A stretch of 64,000 nucleotides of DNA from Bordetella pseudohinzii. Lineage in GTDB: Bacteria; Pseudomonadota; Gammaproteobacteria; Burkholderiales; Burkholderiaceae_B. The first letter of the stretch is position 1, and each line of letters opens with the position of its first letter. Positions 17,988 through 24,897 of the stretch are shown here, one piece after another. Position numbers and translations under genes: made by a program. Where the stretch lies: positions 434,001-498,000 of the forward strand of contig NZ_JHEP02000001.1 in the NCBI RefSeq assembly GCF_000657795.2. The letters run 5' to 3'. Under the pieces are notes generated by a model that made no database searches, was not told the origin of the DNA, and saw only the letters and a program-made list of their open reading frames with translations.

Positions 17988-19199
17988 TCAGTGCGCGGCC
18001 CATTGCACGGTGTTCAGGTCGATGCCTTCCTTGGCCATTTCCCACAGCGGCGACATGTCGCGCAGCTTGCCGACACGGCTCTTGAGGAGTTCGACGGCGA
18101 AATCGACCTCTTGCTCGGTCGTGAAACGGCCCAGGGTGAAGCGGATCGAGCTGTGCGCCAGTTCGTCATTGCGGCCCAGCGCGCGCAACACATAGGAAGG
18201 CTCCAGGCTGGCCGAGGTGCAGGCCGAACCGCTGGAGACGGCCAGCTCCTTGATCGCCATGATCAGGGACTCGCCCTCGACATAGTTGAAGCTGATGTTC
18301 AGGTTGTGCGGCACGCGGTGTTCCATGCTGCCGTTCACGTAGACTTCCTCGATCTGCGACAGGCCCGCCAGCAGGCGGTCGCGCAGCATGCGCACCCGTT
18401 CGTTTTCGGTGCCCATTTCTTCGCGCGCCAGGCGGAAGGCCTCGCCCATGCCCACGATCTGGTGGGTGGCCAGGGTGCCCGAGCGGAAGCCGCGCTCATG
18501 ACCGCCGCCATGCATCTGCGCCTCGATGCGCACACGCGGCTTGCGGCGCACATACAGCGCGCCGATGCCCTTGGGGCCATAGGTCTTGTGGGCCGAGAAA
18601 GACATCAGGTCGACCTTGAGCTTTTGCAGGTCGATCTCGACCTTACCCGTGGCCTGGGCCGCGTCGACATGGAAAATAATGCCCTTTTCGCGGCAGATTT
18701 CGCCGATGGCCTCGACATCCTGGATGACGCCGATCTCGTTGTTGACCATCATCACCGACACCAGCACGGTATCCGGGCGCAGCGCGGCCTTGAAGACCTC
18801 CAGGTCCAGCAGGCCGTCTTCCTTGACATCGAGATAGGTCACTTCGAAACCCTGGCGCTCCAGTTCGCGACAGGTGTCCAGGACCGCCTTGTGCTCGGTC
18901 TTGACGGTCACGATGTGCTTGCCGCGCTCGGCATAGAAGTTCGCAGCGCCCTTGATGGCCAGGTTGTCGGATTCGGTGGCGCCCGAGGTCCAGATGATCT
19001 CGCGGGGATCCGCGTTGACCAGCTTGGCCACTTCGGCGCGCGCGTTCTCGACCGCTTCTTCGGCGTCCCAGCCGAAGGCGTGGCTACGCGATGCGGGGTT
19101 GCCGAAATTGTCGTAGAGCCAGGGGATCATCTTCTCGACCACGCGCGGGTCGACCGGCGTCGTGGCGGAGTAGTCCAGGTAGATGGGGCGGTTGCTCAT
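17988..19199 (-). CDS. iscS: IscS cysteine desulfurase
   Basis: A 403-residue PLP enzyme that removes sulfur from cysteine, giving alanine and an enzyme persulfide used for Fe-S clusters and tRNA thiolation. The PLP lysine lies in [10 protein letters not shown]. The active-site Cys loop reads [17 protein letters not shown], as in group I desulfurases. It follows iscR by 21 bp. Confidence 0.97.
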   Translation of the reverse strand: MSNRPIYLDYSATTPVDPRVVEKMIPWLYDNFGNPASRSHAFGWDAEEAVENARAEVAKLVNADPREIIWTSGATESDNLAIKGAANFYAERGKHIVTVKTEHKAVLDTCRELERQGFEVTYLDVKEDGLLDLEVFKAALRPDTVLVSVMMVNNEIGVIQDVEAIGEICREKGIIFHVDAAQATGKVEIDLQKLKVDLMSFSAHKTYGPKGIGALYVRRKPRVRIEAQMHGGGHERGFRSGTLATHQIVGMGEAFRLAREEMGTENERVRMLRDRLLAGLSQIEEVYVNGSMEHRVPHNLNISFNYVEGESLIMAIKELAVSSGSACTSASLEPSYVLRALGRNDELAHSSIRFTLGRFTTEQEVDFAVELLKSRVGKLRDMSPLWEMAKEGIDLNTVQWAAH

Positions 19200-19220
19200 G
19201 AGTACAGTTCCTGATGCTTC

Positions 19221-19763
19221 TTAGACGGTGGCCGCGGCATTGGCGGCCGTGCCCGTGGCGGCGGCCGTTGCGGCGTTGGCGCCTGTGCGGTTGACCCGCA
19301 CCGAACAGCCTTGGGCTTGATTGTTGGCTTCCTGCAATTGGCGCACGCGCTGCTGGTCCACCAGATCCTGCAGGGAAACCGAATCCAGGTAATCGACCAT
19401 CTTGCGGTTCAAGGTGGCCCACAGTTCATGGGTCATGCACTTGCCCGGCTTGCCGTCATTGCCGCTGGTGCAATCCCGCTTGCCGCCACAGCTGGTGGCG
19501 TCCAGGGGCTCGTCGACCGCGAAAATGATGTCGGCCACCGTGACATTGCGCGCCAGGCGGGCCAGGGAATAGCCGCCTCCGGGGCCGCGCACGCTGTCCA
19601 CGAGCTCGTGGCGGCGCAGCTTGCCGAACAGCTGTTCCAGGTAGGAGAGGGAAATATTCTGGCGCTGGCTGATCGCCGCGAGAGTGACCGGACCGCTATG
19701 CTGCCGCATAGCCAGGTCGATCATGGCAGTCACGGCGAAACGTCCTTTGGTGGTTAGCCGCAT
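19221..19763 (-). CDS. iscR: IscR, [2Fe-2S]-dependent repressor of the isc operon
   Basis: A 180-residue Rrf2-family regulator. ATG 19763 (MRLTTKGRFAV) is chosen over the longer open frame to 19829, because the Rrf2 winged helix begins right at this Met. The cluster ligands are Cys92, Cys98 and Cys109, with His112. The loop between the second and third Cys is five residues longer than in E. coli (Cys104). After the DNA-binding region the C-terminus ends in an Ala/Thr-rich tail (ANAATAAATGTAANAAATV). Holo-IscR represses this operon by binding the two boxes at 19839-19892. Confidence 0.95.
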   Translation of the reverse strand: MRLTTKGRFAVTAMIDLAMRQHSGPVTLAAISQRQNISLSYLEQLFGKLRRHELVDSVRGPGGGYSLARLARNVTVADIIFAVDEPLDATSCGGKRDCTSGNDGKPGKCMTHELWATLNRKMVDYLDSVSLQDLVDQQRVRQLQEANNQAQGCSVRVNRTGANAATAAATGTAANAAATV

Positions 19764-19838
19764 GATGGGTTTCCTGTGAATCCGTCGGGACCCGCCTGCC
19801 CGATACAGGCGGCAATCCCGGCAACGCACTCTGGCCTA

Positions 19839-19863
19839 ATACCCGAGTAATTGCCTCAAGTAT
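19839..19863 (-). promoter_or_regulatory. IscR box 1 (type 1 site, proximal)
   Basis: Read on the minus strand the 25 bp begin ATACTTGAGGCAATTACTCG and end GGTAT. This agrees with the type 1 IscR site of the E. coli isc promoter (which carries TTGACC...TTTACTCGGGAAT). It is centred about 87 bp upstream of the iscR ATG. Confidence 0.85.
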
Positions 19864-19867
19864 AGCA

Positions 19868-19892
19868 AATTCCCGAGTAATTTGCTAAGTAT
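19868..19892 (-). promoter_or_regulatory. IscR box 2 (type 1 site, distal)
   Basis: A second 25-bp copy on the minus strand (ATACTTAGCAAATTACTCGG then GAATT). It starts 29 bp upstream of the first, close to three helical turns. A TATACT sequence between the boxes is a candidate -10 element for the isc promoter. Confidence 0.85.
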
Positions 19893-19901
19893 CTCAAGTT
19901 G

Positions 19902-19924
19902 AAAAAACCGCGCCGAAGCGCGGT
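19902..19924 (-). terminator. Intrinsic terminator of the tyrosine phosphatase gene
   Basis: On the minus strand: stem ACCGCGC/GCGCGGT closed by a stable UUCG loop and followed by TTTTTT. It sits 40 bp after the phosphatase stop and just upstream of the IscR boxes, insulating the isc promoter. Confidence 0.9.
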
Positions 19925-19963
19925 CTTGGCAAGGCGCCCAAGCGCCTCCTGCCCTCTCTGGCC

Positions 19964-20455
19964 TCAGGCCGCCTGGTACTGGGTCGCGCGCTTGCGCACC
20001 AGTTCCAGCACGCCCTGACAGGCATCCTCGAGGTAATCCAGCACTTTGCCGAAGCCTTCCGGGCCGCCGTAATAGGGATCGGGCACCGTGGCCTCCTCGA
20101 AATCATTGGCAAAGCGCATCAGCAGCATCAGCTTGTGCTGGTAGGCCTTGGGGCATTGCTGCTGCAAGGCAGACAGATTGTCCCAGTCCATCGCGAGGAT
20201 CAGGTCGTACTCGCGGAAGTCTTCCGGCGTCACCTGGCGAGCCAGGCACTGGCTGATGTCGTAGCCGCGCTTGCGGGCAGCAGCCACCGCCCGGGCATCC
20301 GGGGCCTCGCCAATATGAAAGGCATGAGTGCCGGCGGAATCGATCCGCACGATCTCACCCAAACCAGCGTCGTTCACCAGGTGGCGAAAGACACCCTCTG
20401 CGCTCGGCGAGCGACAGATATTGCCCATGCAAACGAAAAGTACCTTGGTCATCAT
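19964..20455 (-). CDS. Low-molecular-weight protein tyrosine phosphatase
   Basis: A 163-residue enzyme with the active-site loop VCMGNICRSPSAEG (C-x5-R-S, near residues 10-17) and the general-acid motif PDPYYGG. It dephosphorylates phosphotyrosine. In bacteria such enzymes often act with tyrosine kinases in exopolysaccharide control, but no such genes are near, and it is followed by a terminator, so it is probably a single-gene unit. Two adjacent ATGs (20455 and 20452) could serve as start. The longer open frame to 20491 is rejected, as the fold starts at TKVLFVC. Confidence 0.92.
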   Translation of the reverse strand: MMTKVLFVCMGNICRSPSAEGVFRHLVNDAGLGEIVRIDSAGTHAFHIGEAPDARAVAAARKRGYDISQCLARQVTPEDFREYDLILAMDWDNLSALQQQCPKAYQHKLMLLMRFANDFEEATVPDPYYGGPEGFGKVLDYLEDACQGVLELVRKRATQYQAA

Positions 20456-20505
20456 GGGAGCTAGTGTGCGGGAAAACCCGGAATTTAGCAAGCTTTTTTT
20501 GCGTT

Positions 20506-20534
20506 TTTATGATTTAGCGACCAATCTCGTACAA
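20506..20534 (-). promoter_or_regulatory. Candidate sigma-70 promoter for the tyrosine phosphatase gene
   Basis: Minus strand: -35 TTGTAC (20529-20534), 17-bp spacer, -10 CATAAA (20506-20511), about 50 bp before the start codon. It lies in a strongly AT-rich stretch (about 20470-20660) that is unusual for this GC-rich window. Confidence 0.4.
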
Positions 20535-20706
20535 CTTAAATTTATTCAACAAAAACAATAGGTTATTAAATTAATTTAACGTGTTTGATGACGTTTTTTG
20601 GCGTCTTTTTGCTTATTTTCCGCCAATGTGCTTGACACACCCCTGGATAAGCATATTCCGCGATGCAGCAACGCGCGCGGCACGCCGGCCGCGCGCGCCC
20701 GCGCCG

Positions 20707-22737
20707 CTATCGCGCCCCGTCCAGCAGCACCCGGTTCTTCAGCGCGGTCAGGGCGTCGCGCGCCGCCGCCGCCTGCTCGAACTCGAGGTTGCGGGCATGA
20801 TCCATCATCAGTTTTTCCAGGCGCTTGATCTCGCGCGCCATGGCCTTTTCGTCGGTCAGGGCGGCGGACGGCACGGCGTCTTCCAGCGCGTCGTGCGAAC
20901 CGGCCGGCGCCAGCACGCCGTCTATCATTTCGCGCACCGCCTTGCTTACCCCGCGGGCGGTGATGCCGTGGTCCTTGTTGTGCTGCAGCTGCTTGGCGCG
21001 CCGCCGGCTGGTCTCGTCCATGGCCCGCCGCATGGAATCGGTGACATGGTCGGCATACAGGATGGCGTGGCCATGCAGGTTGCGCGCCGCGCGCCCTATG
21101 GTCTGGATCAGGCTGCGCTCCGAGCGCAGGAAGCCCTCTTTGTCGGCGTCCAGGATGGCCACCAGCGACACCTCGGGGATGTCCAGGCCTTCGCGCAGCA
21201 GGTTGATGCCCACCAGCACGTCGAAAGTGCCCAGGCGCAGGTCGCGGATGATCTCGACCCGCTCCACGGTGTCGATATCCGAGTGCAGATAGCGCACCCG
21301 CTCGCCGTGCTCGGTCAGGAAGTCCGTCAGGTCCTCGGCCATGCGCTTGGTCAGCGTCGTCACCAGGACCCGCTCCTGCCGCGCCACCCGCTTGCGGATC
21401 TCGCCCAGCAAATCGTCGACCTGGGTGCGCGCCGGCCGGACCTCCACCTCGGGGTCCACCAGGCCAGTGGGGCGCACCACCTGCTCGACGACATTGTCGG
21501 CATGCTGGCGCTCATACTCGGCCGGCGTGGCCGAGACGAACACGCACTGGCGCATGCGGGCCTCGAACTCCTCCAGCCGCAAGGGACGGTTGTCCAGCGC
21601 CGAAGGCAGGCGGAAGCCATACTGGACCAGGGTTTCCTTGCGCGCCCGGTCGCCGCGGTACATGCCGCCCAGCTGGCCCATGGTCACATGGCTCTCGTCG
21701 ATGAACATCAGCGCATCGGCGGGCAGATAGTCGATCAGCGTGGGCGGCGGCTCGCCCGGCGCGGCGCCCGAGAGGTGGCGCGAATAGTTTTCGATGCCCT
21801 TGCAGAAACCCAGTTCCTGCAGCATTTCGAGGTCGAAACGGGTGCGCTGCTCCAGGCGCTGGGCCTCGACCAGCTTGCCGTCGCGCGTAAAGACGTCCAG
21901 CCGCTCGCGCAGCTCTTCCTTGATGGTCTCGATGGCCCGCAGCACTGTTTCGCGCGGCGTCACATAGTGCGAGCCCGGATACACGGTAAAGCGCGGCAGT
22001 TTCTGGCGCACCTTGCCCGTCAACGGATCGAAGAGCTCCAGCGTCTCGACCTCGTCATCGAACAGGGTCAGGCGCAGGGCCAGCTCCGGGCTTTCCGCCG
22101 GAAAGATGTCGATGGTCTCGCCGCGCACGCGGAAGGTCCCGCGCGTGAAATCGGCGTCGTTGCGCGTGTACTGCATGGCCACCAGCCGGGCCAGCACCTC
22201 GCGGCGCGAGATGTTGTCGCCCGTGCGCAGGATGAGCACCATCGCGTGGTAATCGCCCGGATTGCCGATACCGTAGATACAGGACACCGTCCCGACGATC
22301 ACCGTATCGCGGCGCTCCAGCAGGCTTTTGGTGGCCGACAGGCGCATCTGCTCGATATGCTCGTTGATCGAGGAGTCTTTCTCGATGAACAGGTCGCGCG
22401 TGGGCACATAGGCCTCGGGCTGGTAGTAATCGTAGTAAGAGACGAAATACTCCACCGCGTTCTTGGGAAAGAACTCGCGCATCTCCGCGTAGAGCTGGGC
22501 CGCCAGCGTCTTGTTGGGCGCCAGCACCAGCGCCGGACGCCCCAGCCGGGCGATCACATTGGCCATGGTGTAGGTCTTGCCCGAGCCCGTCACGCCCAAA
22601 AGCGTCTGGTACATCAAGCCATCGGCCACGCCCTGCGTCAGCCCCTCGATGGCCGCGGGCTGATCCCCGGCCGGCGGATAGGGCTGGTACAGCTGAAAAG
22701 GGCTGCCGGGAAATTCCACGTATCCAGGGTCTGTCAT
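20707..22737 (-). CDS. uvrB: UvrABC excision nuclease subunit B
   Basis: A 676-residue DNA-damage recognition helicase of nucleotide excision repair. It has Walker [11 protein letters not shown] (about residues 42-51), the beta-hairpin region [12 protein letters not shown], helicase motif VI-like QTIGRAARN and a C-terminal UVR domain ([25 protein letters not shown]) that binds UvrC. ATG 22737 ([14 protein letters not shown]) gives the family length (E. coli 673). The upstream in-frame ATG 22794 would overlap the divergent aminotransferase promoter. No convincing SOS box was found upstream. Confidence 0.96.
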   Translation of the reverse strand: MTDPGYVEFPGSPFQLYQPYPPAGDQPAAIEGLTQGVADGLMYQTLLGVTGSGKTYTMANVIARLGRPALVLAPNKTLAAQLYAEMREFFPKNAVEYFVSYYDYYQPEAYVPTRDLFIEKDSSINEHIEQMRLSATKSLLERRDTVIVGTVSCIYGIGNPGDYHAMVLILRTGDNISRREVLARLVAMQYTRNDADFTRGTFRVRGETIDIFPAESPELALRLTLFDDEVETLELFDPLTGKVRQKLPRFTVYPGSHYVTPRETVLRAIETIKEELRERLDVFTRDGKLVEAQRLEQRTRFDLEMLQELGFCKGIENYSRHLSGAAPGEPPPTLIDYLPADALMFIDESHVTMGQLGGMYRGDRARKETLVQYGFRLPSALDNRPLRLEEFEARMRQCVFVSATPAEYERQHADNVVEQVVRPTGLVDPEVEVRPARTQVDDLLGEIRKRVARQERVLVTTLTKRMAEDLTDFLTEHGERVRYLHSDIDTVERVEIIRDLRLGTFDVLVGINLLREGLDIPEVSLVAILDADKEGFLRSERSLIQTIGRAARNLHGHAILYADHVTDSMRRAMDETSRRRAKQLQHNKDHGITARGVSKAVREMIDGVLAPAGSHDALEDAVPSAALTDEKAMAREIKRLEKLMMDHARNLEFEQAAAARDALTALKNRVLLDGAR

Positions 22738-22811
22738 GCTAGACTGTCCGAGGGTAAACCCCCCATTATCCACAGCACACGAATGTGCGTCCACCCATAC
22801 TCTCCAGTCCC

Positions 22812-24014
22812 ATGAGCACCCTCTTCGCTTCCGTCGAACTCGCGCCCCGCGATCCCATCCTTGGCCTGAACGAACAGTACAACGCCGACACCCGTCCCGG
22901 TAAAGTGAACCTGGGCGTGGGCGTGTATTACGACGATGAGGGACGCATCCCCTTGCTGGGCGCCGTTCGCAAGGCTGAAATCGCTCGCGTCGAGGCCGCC
23001 GCCGCGCGCGGCTACCTGCCCATCGAAGGCATCGCCGCCTACAACAAGGGCGCGCAGACCCTGCTGCTGGGCAATGACTCCACCCTGGCCGCCGAAGGCC
23101 GCGTGCTGACCACCCAGACCCTGGGCGGCACGGGCGCCCTGAAAGTCGGCGCCGACTTCCTGAAGCAGCTGCTGCCCCAGTCCAAGGTCATGATCAGCGA
23201 CCCCAGCTGGGAAAACCATCGCGCCCTGTTCGAGCGCTCCGGCTTCAAGGTCGAAACCTACCCCTACTACGACGCCGCGACCCGTGGCCTGAACTTCGAA
23301 GGCATGCTGGCCGCCCTGAAGGCCGCCCCCGAGCAGACCATCGTCGTGCTGCACGCCTGCTGCCACAACCCCACCGGCGTGGATCCGACCCCCGAACAAT
23401 GGAAGCAGATCGCCGAGGTGGTCAAGGCCCGCAAGCTGGTGCCCTTCCTCGACATCGCCTACCAGGGCTTCGGCGAAGACCTGGAGCAGGACGCTTCGGT
23501 CGTGCGCCTGTTCGCCAGCATGGACATGACCATGTTCATCAGCTCCTCGTTCTCGAAGTCCTTCTCGCTCTATGGCGAGCGCGTGGGCGCCCTGACCGTG
23601 GTGGCCGGCGACAAGGACGAAGCCACCCGCGTGCTGAGCCAGCTCAAGCGCGTCATCCGCACCAACTACTCCAACCCGCCCACCCATGGCGGCGTTGTTG
23701 TCGCCAACGTGCTGAACACGCCCGAGCTGCTGGCCGAATGGAAGCAGGAACTGGCCGGCATGCGCGACCGCATCCGCCTGATGCGCAAGCAGCTGGTCGA
23801 GAAGATCAAGGCCCAGGGCGCCACCCAGGACTTCAGCTTCGTGCTGCAGCAGCGCGGCATGTTCTCTTACTCCGGCCTTAGCTCGGCCCAGGTGGACCGC
23901 CTGCGTGAAGAGCACGGCGTGTACGCCGTGGCCAGCGGCCGCATCTGCGTGGCGGCCCTCAACAGCCGCAACATCGACGTCGTGGCCGCCGCCATCGCCG
24001 CCGTGCTGAAGTAA
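22812..24014 (+). CDS. tyrB: Aromatic amino acid (aspartate/tyrosine) aminotransferase, class I
   Basis: A 400-residue PLP enzyme of the AspC/TyrB family. The PLP lysine lies in [16 protein letters not shown], the substrate-carboxylate Arg is at the end of [10 protein letters not shown], and the NPTG motif is in [10 protein letters not shown]. It transfers amino groups between aromatic or acidic amino acids and 2-oxoglutarate. ATG 22812 ([10 protein letters not shown]) fits homologues better than the upstream in-frame ATG at 22785. AspC and TyrB cannot be separated with certainty by eye. It diverges from uvrB and ends in a strong terminator. Confidence 0.9.
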   Translation: MSTLFASVELAPRDPILGLNEQYNADTRPGKVNLGVGVYYDDEGRIPLLGAVRKAEIARVEAAAARGYLPIEGIAAYNKGAQTLLLGNDSTLAAEGRVLTTQTLGGTGALKVGADFLKQLLPQSKVMISDPSWENHRALFERSGFKVETYPYYDAATRGLNFEGMLAALKAAPEQTIVVLHACCHNPTGVDPTPEQWKQIAEVVKARKLVPFLDIAYQGFGEDLEQDASVVRLFASMDMTMFISSSFSKSFSLYGERVGALTVVAGDKDEATRVLSQLKRVIRTNYSNPPTHGGVVVANVLNTPELLAEWKQELAGMRDRIRLMRKQLVEKIKAQGATQDFSFVLQQRGMFSYSGLSSAQVDRLREEHGVYAVASGRICVAALNSRNIDVVAAAIAAVLK

Positions 24015-24035
24015 GCGCATCGCCCGCCTTGCGGC

Positions 24036-24062
24036 AAAAAGGAGCCTCCGGGCTCCTTTTTT
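24036..24062 (+). terminator. Intrinsic terminator of the aminotransferase gene
   Basis: Stem GGAGCC-TCCG-GGCTCC flanked by AAAAA and TTTTTT, 22 bp after the stop. The A and T runs extend the stem, so it may work in both directions. Confidence 0.9.
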
Positions 24063-24132
24063 CATGCGCGCCGGCTCTCAAGGCCCGCCTCCGGGCCGCT
24101 TGCTTTTTTTCGCTTCGTCCCCCAGAATCACG

Positions 24133-24148
24133 CTGTATATACATACAG
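24133..24148. promoter_or_regulatory. LexA (SOS) box upstream of lexA
   Basis: CTGTATATACATACAG is a perfect CTGT-N8-ACAG palindrome, 44 bp before the lexA ATG. It implies autorepression of lexA. TATATA within the box (16 bp from a TTCGTC -35) or TTATAC just downstream could be the -10 element. Confidence 0.95.
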
Positions 24149-24192
24149 TCCGTGGTTTATACAAGCCCCGGGCCATCAATGGGATCAATACC

Positions 24193-24846
24193 ATGGCCAC
24201 CAAACTCACGGATCGCCAGCAGGAAATCCTGGACCTCATCCGGCAGACCGTCGCCCGCACGGGCTTTCCGCCCACGCGCGCCGAGATCGCCCAGGCCCTG
24301 GGCTTCCGGTCGCCCAACGCCGCCGAAGACCACCTGAAGGCCCTGGCGCGCAAGGGCGCCATCGAACTGACCGCCGGCGCCTCGCGCGGCATCCGCCTCA
24401 AGGGGCCGGAGCCCGCCGCGTCCAGCCAGGCCCTGCTGCCCCACCCCGCCCTGGCGCAGCTGCTGCTGCCGCTGGTGGGCCGCGTGGCCGCCGGCAGCCC
24501 CATCCTCGCGGCCGAGCATGTCGAGCGCGAAGTCGGCGTGGACCCGGGCCTTTTCGCCCAGGCGCCCGATTACCTGCTCAAGGTGCGCGGCATGAGCATG
24601 CGCGACGCCGGCATCCTCGAAGGCGACCTGCTCGCCGTCAAGAAATCCACCGAAGCGCGCAACGGCCAGATCGTCGTCGCGCGGCTGGGCGACGACGTCA
24701 CCGTCAAGCGCCTGCAGCGTCAGGGCAGCCGCATCGAGCTGCTGCCCGAAAATCCCGAGTTCTCGCCCATCCTCGTCAGCCCCGAAGACGAGTTCGCGCT
24801 GGAAGGCATCGCCGTCGGTTTGATCCGCACCCAGCCCCTGCATTAA
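24193..24846 (+). CDS. lexA: LexA repressor
   Basis: A 217-residue SOS repressor. ATG 24193 ([16 protein letters not shown]) is the start; the open frame continues to 24064, but that extension overlaps the SOS box. The N-terminal winged helix reads [13 protein letters not shown]. The self-cleavage bond is Ala100-Gly101 (GRVAAGSP). The catalytic dyad is Ser135 (RGMSM) and Lys172 (VTVKR). RecA-stimulated self-cleavage relieves repression. The protein is about 15 residues longer than E. coli LexA, mainly in the linker ([15 protein letters not shown]). Confidence 0.97.
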   Translation: MATKLTDRQQEILDLIRQTVARTGFPPTRAEIAQALGFRSPNAAEDHLKALARKGAIELTAGASRGIRLKGPEPAASSQALLPHPALAQLLLPLVGRVAAGSPILAAEHVEREVGVDPGLFAQAPDYLLKVRGMSMRDAGILEGDLLAVKKSTEARNGQIVVARLGDDVTVKRLQRQGSRIELLPENPEFSPILVSPEDEFALEGIAVGLIRTQPLH

Positions 24847-24897
24847 AGCGGCATGAGCGCGCCGTCGTTTCGGCGCGCGACACGCCGCGGCGCCGGT

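Noticed and set aside
22738-22811. SOS box for uvrB (CTGTCCGAGGGTAAAC)
   Set aside because: Only the left half fits CTGT-N8-ACAG; the right half is AAAC, so LexA binding is not supported.
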